From SOIA01 sp964348015 (lineage in GTDB: Bacteria; Acidobacteriota; Aminicenantia; Aminicenantales; Aminicenantaceae), in assembly GCA_964348015.1 (NCBI GenBank), contig CAYGBC010000023.1:1-8900 (forward strand): 8,900 bases of DNA, given 5' to 3'. How positions within the stretch are numbered: position 1 is the stretch's first letter; the number at the start of each line of letters is the position of its first letter. The translations under genes and the position numbers were made by a program. Of this stretch, positions 6,246-8,900 are shown piece by piece. Below the pieces are notes generated by a model that saw only the letters and a program-made list of their open reading frames with translations, was not told where the DNA came from and ran no database searches.

Positions 6246-7961
6246 ATGGCCAAAAAAATCCCTTTAAATTTTTACGACATTCAGAGCAAGCAGAAAAAGA
6301 AAAGCGTTTTCCTGGTGTTGTTCCTGTTCATTTTTTACTTCCTCGCCATCGGGTTCATAACCTTTGTTTTCGTATTGAGCTTCGGTCTTATCCTGAGCAA
6401 AGACGCCTGGCTGTCTGCCGATTTCTTGAGAAAAATCCTCCTTTTTGATGCAATAGTCGCCATCATTATCGCAACCTTCCACTACGTGGATGCCCGGAGA
6501 TTCGGGGCGGAATTCATTCTCAAACGCCTGGATGCCCGGGCTCCGGACCTTACCGACCGGTACCACCAGCGGTTCGCCAACACAGTGGAAGAGATGAGGA
6601 TCGCGGCCGGATTGCCCAAGGTCAATCCGCATGTCATCCCCTCCTATGCGGTCAATTCTATGGCCGTGATGTCTGCGGATGACACACCGAATATCATCGT
6701 CACCGAGGGGCTTCTGGCCGATTTCACACGAGATGAACTCCAGGCCGTAGTCGCTCACGAGCTGGCCCACATCCTCCGCGGCGACACCTTCTACATCACC
6801 CTGATCTGCTCTCTCGCCAATTTTTTCGAGCGATTGAGGCAAGCGATCGAGCCCGATGTCTCATCGTACAGACACCATGCTCATCCCCGGGGAGGCGGAG
6901 CTGTGGCTCACGGCATGGTCTACGCGGCCGTGTTCATATCCAACATACTGATGCATCTGCTCAGTACGCTCATCAGCCGACAGAGGGAGATCCTTGCGGA
7001 TTCGGCAGCCGTGGAATTGAGCCGCAACCCGAAAGCACTCGGCAGGGCTATCTACAAGGCCCATCTGAAAAACTCTTTTGTCGGAGACTTCAACGCCACC
7101 TACAGCCCGCTGTTCATCGTTCCGCCCGAATCCCAAGGAAGTGAATCAGACGGATTTTTTGCCCGAGTGTTCAACTCTCATCCTCCTCTGATGAGAAGAA
7201 TCAGAATCCTCGCCAACATGCTCAAGACACGACCGGCTCGAATAATCCAGGAAGTCTGGGAGATTCAGAAAAAGCGGGAAAAGGCCCGCACTGTCGTGTC
7301 GTCACGGGAAGAAACATCCGACGCGGTTAGAATCCCTGCAACAGAACTCGAAAGAGATGCACAAGAAGGGAAAGTGTGGTCTGTTCAGGATCGGAAAGGG
7401 AACTGGCAGGGACCTTATTCCCTCGAGGAGCTCCTGTCTACACGGTCTTTTTTCCCGCTGGCCAAGGTCAGGAACATTCAGGAAGACATCGAGGCCCGGG
7501 CCAGGGAGTTTCCGCAGATTCGAGACGCAATCCGGAAAATCAGAAAGCGGCAATTTATTGATCCCGGTAAGCAAAACAAGTGTCCCCGCTGCCGTGTCTC
7601 TCTCCAAGGTGGCTATTATGAAGGCGTCCCGGTGAAAATCTGTCCGCAGTGCAGCGGAAAGCTGATGGATTCTACGTTCAAAGAGCGGGTCATTACACGG
7701 AAAGAAATTAAATTCTCGGACCACCTGATCCAGAAAGCCCTGGACTTCAAAAACAGCTTCCTGCAGAATCCCACCCAGGTCAAAAAAATTGCCTTCGCTA
7801 AATCTGTGCGGATCTCCTGCCCGAGCTGCGGTTCAAGCATGGTGCCCAGGCCCTACAGTCTGCATTATGTCATCCCGGTGGACAAATGCATGTCCTGCTA
7901 TAAAATCTGGTTTGACGCTGATGAACTGGAGATTCTTCAAATCCTCATCGAAGGACGGTAA
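6246..7961 (+). CDS. Membrane M48 metalloprotease with GYF_2-like module and two C-terminal zinc ribbons
   Basis: A 571-residue integral-membrane zinc peptidase of family M48 (HtpX/Ste24 group), which typically degrades damaged or misfolded membrane proteins. Hydrophobic segments lie at about 21-50 and 62-80, with another at 223-244. The zinc site is HELAH (His171, Glu172, His175) with the third ligand Glu248 in EILADSAA; a His-rich loop (HHAHPRGGG...H, 210-222) lies between them. After the peptidase domain comes a Lys/Arg-rich linker (about 335-375), then a GYF_2/DUF4339-like module (WSVQDRKGNWQGPYSLEELL, 378-397). Two zf-TFIIB-type ribbons follow, with Cys pairs at 446/449 and 466/469, then 525/528 and 548/551, the last ending in the typical IWFDADELE. 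HtpX proteins are near 290 residues, so the tail nearly doubles the length. ATG 6246 (AAGAG six bases upstream) is preferred; GTG 6219 would add nine residues. The gene diverges from the S9 peptidase. Confidence 0.93.
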   Translation: MAKKIPLNFYDIQSKQKKKSVFLVLFLFIFYFLAIGFITFVFVLSFGLILSKDAWLSADFLRKILLFDAIVAIIIATFHYVDARRFGAEFILKRLDARAPDLTDRYHQRFANTVEEMRIAAGLPKVNPHVIPSYAVNSMAVMSADDTPNIIVTEGLLADFTRDELQAVVAHELAHILRGDTFYITLICSLANFFERLRQAIEPDVSSYRHHAHPRGGGAVAHGMVYAAVFISNILMHLLSTLISRQREILADSAAVELSRNPKALGRAIYKAHLKNSFVGDFNATYSPLFIVPPESQGSESDGFFARVFNSHPPLMRRIRILANMLKTRPARIIQEVWEIQKKREKARTVVSSREETSDAVRIPATELERDAQEGKVWSVQDRKGNWQGPYSLEELLSTRSFFPLAKVRNIQEDIEARAREFPQIRDAIRKIRKRQFIDPGKQNKCPRCRVSLQGGYYEGVPVKICPQCSGKLMDSTFKERVITRKEIKFSDHLIQKALDFKNSFLQNPTQVKKIAFAKSVRISCPSCGSSMVPRPYSLHYVIPVDKCMSCYKIWFDADELEILQILIEGR

Positions 7962-7994
7962 TGCCGATCCTGCTCTCAGCGTCTGGCGCGAATA

Positions 7995-8012
7995 TTGACA
8001 GGTCGTTATAAT
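7995..8012 (+). promoter_or_regulatory. -10 element, with a misplaced consensus -35, before the GNAT gene
   Basis: TATAAT at 8007-8012 is a perfect -10 and would start transcription near 8019, six bases before an AGGGA ribosome-binding site (8025-8029). A perfect TTGACA sits at 7995-8000, only six bases upstream of the -10 instead of about 17, so the two cannot form a standard promoter together. At the proper distance the sequence is TGGCGC, a poor -35. Confidence 0.4.
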
Positions 8013-8040
8013 ACAAAACATGACAGGGAAGAATGCTGCC

Positions 8041-8568
8041 ATGAACCAAGGAGTTATCATCCGTCCAGAAACAGAAAAAGACTATGCGAAAATCACACAA
8101 GTCAACGATCTTGCCTTCGGTCAAAAGAACGAAGGACTGCTGGTCGAAAAGCTGAGACAGACCGAAAATTATATCCCAAAGTTATCCCTCGTGGCCGAGC
8201 TGAATAAAGAGGTCATCGGGCACATTCTCTTCTATCCGGTAACCGTCCACTCTTGTGGATCGACATACTCCACGCTGTCTTTGGGGCCGATGGCGGTGAT
8301 TCCCGCATACCAGCGGAAAGGAGTCGGCCGCCAGCTGGTTTTCGAAGGACTTGAAGCCGCAAAAGCCCTCGGACACGAATCTGTCATCGTGATCGGGCAT
8401 CCGGATTATTATCCGAGATTCGGGTTCAGGCTCGCCAGCAAGTGGGACATCCAATCTCCGTTTGAAGTTCCTGTAGAGGTTTTCCTTGCTCTGGAGCTGG
8501 TGGAAGGTGCGCTCAGAGGAAAGAGGGGGACAGTCGAATACCCCAAAGAATTTGAAGAAGCTATCTAA
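8041..8568 (+). CDS. GNAT-family N-acetyltransferase, YhbS-like
   Basis: A 175-residue cytoplasmic acetyltransferase of the GNAT fold, which moves acetyl from acetyl-CoA to an amine of a small molecule or protein. It resembles the YhbS / COG3153 group. The N-terminal strand IIRPETEKDY (6-15) and AFGQKNE (25-31) are typical. LSLVAELNKEVIGHILF (48-64) and LGPMAVIPAYQRKGVG (81-96) form the central strands and the acetyl-CoA pyrophosphate loop, motif Q/R-x-x-G-x-G at 91-96. The group signature HPDYYPRFGF is at 120-129. ATG 8041 is preferred because AGGGA lies eleven bases upstream; ATG 8020 in the same frame would add seven residues and coincide with the inferred transcription start. It is 79 bp downstream of the M48 gene on the same strand, with a -10 of its own, so co-transcription is possible but not required. 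The substrate is unknown. Confidence 0.92.
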   Translation: MNQGVIIRPETEKDYAKITQVNDLAFGQKNEGLLVEKLRQTENYIPKLSLVAELNKEVIGHILFYPVTVHSCGSTYSTLSLGPMAVIPAYQRKGVGRQLVFEGLEAAKALGHESVIVIGHPDYYPRFGFRLASKWDIQSPFEVPVEVFLALELVEGALRGKRGTVEYPKEFEEAI

Positions 8569-8650
8569 AACTATCTGGTTAATTCCTGTGTTATTCCAAG
8601 AAACAAATTTTGCCCATCACTACGAACGAAGAGTGAGATTCTTACATGAT
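8569..8650. other. Non-coding stretch between the GNAT gene and the repeat cluster
   Basis: No gene or clear terminator is seen. TGAGATT at 8634-8640 is complementary to AATCTCA at 8674-8680 at the far end of the first repeat copy, so the repeat element may begin near 8634. The frame that runs through here into the repeats encodes ...CHCERSAAIS, a familiar false product of this repeat family. Confidence 0.5.
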
Positions 8651-8680
8651 TGTCATTGCGAGCGAAGCGCAGCAATCTCA
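8651..8680 (+). repeat. Dispersed 30-bp repeat, copy 1
   Basis: TGTCATTGCGAGCGAAGCG followed by CAGCAATCTCA. It is 25/30 identical to copy 2, which starts exactly 40 bases further on, and 27/30 identical to the reverse complement of copy 3. ATTGC...GCAAT near its ends makes each copy a short hairpin. I recognise this as the intergenic 'GTCATTGCGAG...GCAATCTC' repeat found in many unrelated bacterial genomes; its origin is not settled as far as I know. Confidence 0.85.
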
Positions 8681-8690
8681 TAGTAAAAAA

Positions 8691-8774
8691 TGTCATTGCG
8701 AACAAAGTGAAGCAATCTCGTAAGAAAAAAAATTTTTTATCTTAGGGGATTGCCGCGCTTCGCTCGCAATGACA
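8691..8774. repeat. 84-bp near-palindrome: repeat copies 2 and 3 inverted around an A/T core
   Basis: Copy 2 (8691-8720, +) and copy 3 (8745-8774, -) are mirror-placed about 8732/8733. They agree at 23 of 30 positions, two of the mismatches allowing G-U pairs. The 24-base core (8721-8744) is itself a palindrome with 11 of 12 pairs: TAAGA/TCTTA ends around A and T runs. Transcribed on either strand the unit would fold into one long hairpin, and the core A/T runs could also make it a bidirectional terminator between the GNAT gene and the minus-strand gene at the right edge. Confidence 0.8.
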
Positions 8775-8858
8775 CTAAATGGATAACAGCTTACCAGATC
8801 ATTGAAAAAACCTGCTTGCCACCGACATAAAAATATCAAATTTTGAGCTAAGGTTCCT

Positions 8859-8900
8859 TTATTCGGAGTAGGCTTTTTCCAGGATTCCCAGGTAATCTGA
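8859..8900 (-). CDS. C-terminal end of an unidentified minus-strand gene (partial)
   Basis: Reading the minus strand from the window edge gives SDYLGILEKAYSE and then TAA at 8861-8859. The amphipathic, charged character and mostly G/C third positions look like a genuine protein tail. It is too short to name a family, and the 5' part lies outside the window. If real, it converges on the GNAT gene, with the repeat cluster filling the space between them. Confidence 0.45.
   Translation of the reverse strand, partial: SDYLGILEKAYSE

Noticed and set aside
6059..6253. N-terminal extension of the S9 peptidase by 65 residues
   Set aside because: It would bury the signal peptide, run through the predicted promoter and AGGAGG site, and overlap the start of the divergent M48 gene.
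8486..8683. A 65-aa frame ending in HCERSAAIS
   Set aside because: It overlaps the GNAT gene out of frame and reads through a dispersed repeat; this peptide is a known kind of artefact of that repeat.
8651..8774. CRISPR array
   Set aside because: Only three copies, one inverted, with unequal A/T-rich spacers of 10 and 24 bases; no cas genes.

Overview
The window reads as chromosomal DNA of a Gram-negative (diderm) bacterium with roughly balanced GC. A TonB-dependent outer-membrane receptor requires an outer membrane. A secreted S9 peptidase with Glu/Lys-rich inserts and extended -10 promoters would suit the Acidobacteriota / Aminicenantes-type lineages, but that placement is an impression from protein style and not proven here. 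There is no phage, plasmid, CRISPR or resistance signature. The only mobile-looking DNA is a cluster of short interspersed repeats near the right end.

Layout. Positions 1-401 form a leader region with no convincing gene; a good sigma70-type promoter (292-320) lies in front of a 642-aa TonB-dependent receptor (402-2330, +). Convergent to it, 38 bp away, is a 206-aa polytopic membrane protein (2369-2989, -) that resembles an ECF-transporter substrate-binding subunit in size and topology only. Its own leader (2990-3232) carries a promoter and an 8-bp inverted repeat. Upstream of that on the same strand is a 941-aa exported S9/prolyl-oligopeptidase-family serine peptidase (3233-6058, -) with a complete Ser779/Asp868/His900 triad. 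A 187-bp divergent intergenic region (6059-6245) separates it from a membrane M48 metalloprotease (6246-7961, +), which has an unusual C-terminal tail: a GYF_2-like module followed by two CxxC...CxxC zinc ribbons. A YhbS-like GNAT acetyltransferase follows (8041-8568, +). Positions 8569-8858 are non-coding and hold three copies of a dispersed 30-bp 'TGTCATTGCGAGCGAAGCG...' repeat, two of which form an 84-bp near-palindrome around an A/T-only core. The extreme right edge is the last 13 codons of another minus-strand gene.

Functional reading. The left part is envelope nutrient handling: outer-membrane uptake plus a small inner-membrane protein that could be a transport component. The centre is protein turnover: a periplasmic or secreted peptidase divergent from a membrane-quality-control-type metalloprotease. 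The evidence for joint regulation is limited to the shared promoter architecture of the two minus-strand genes and a palindrome in the divergent region. The most distinctive item is the M48-GYF_2-double-zinc-ribbon fusion; I see no clear evidence of an entirely new multi-gene system.
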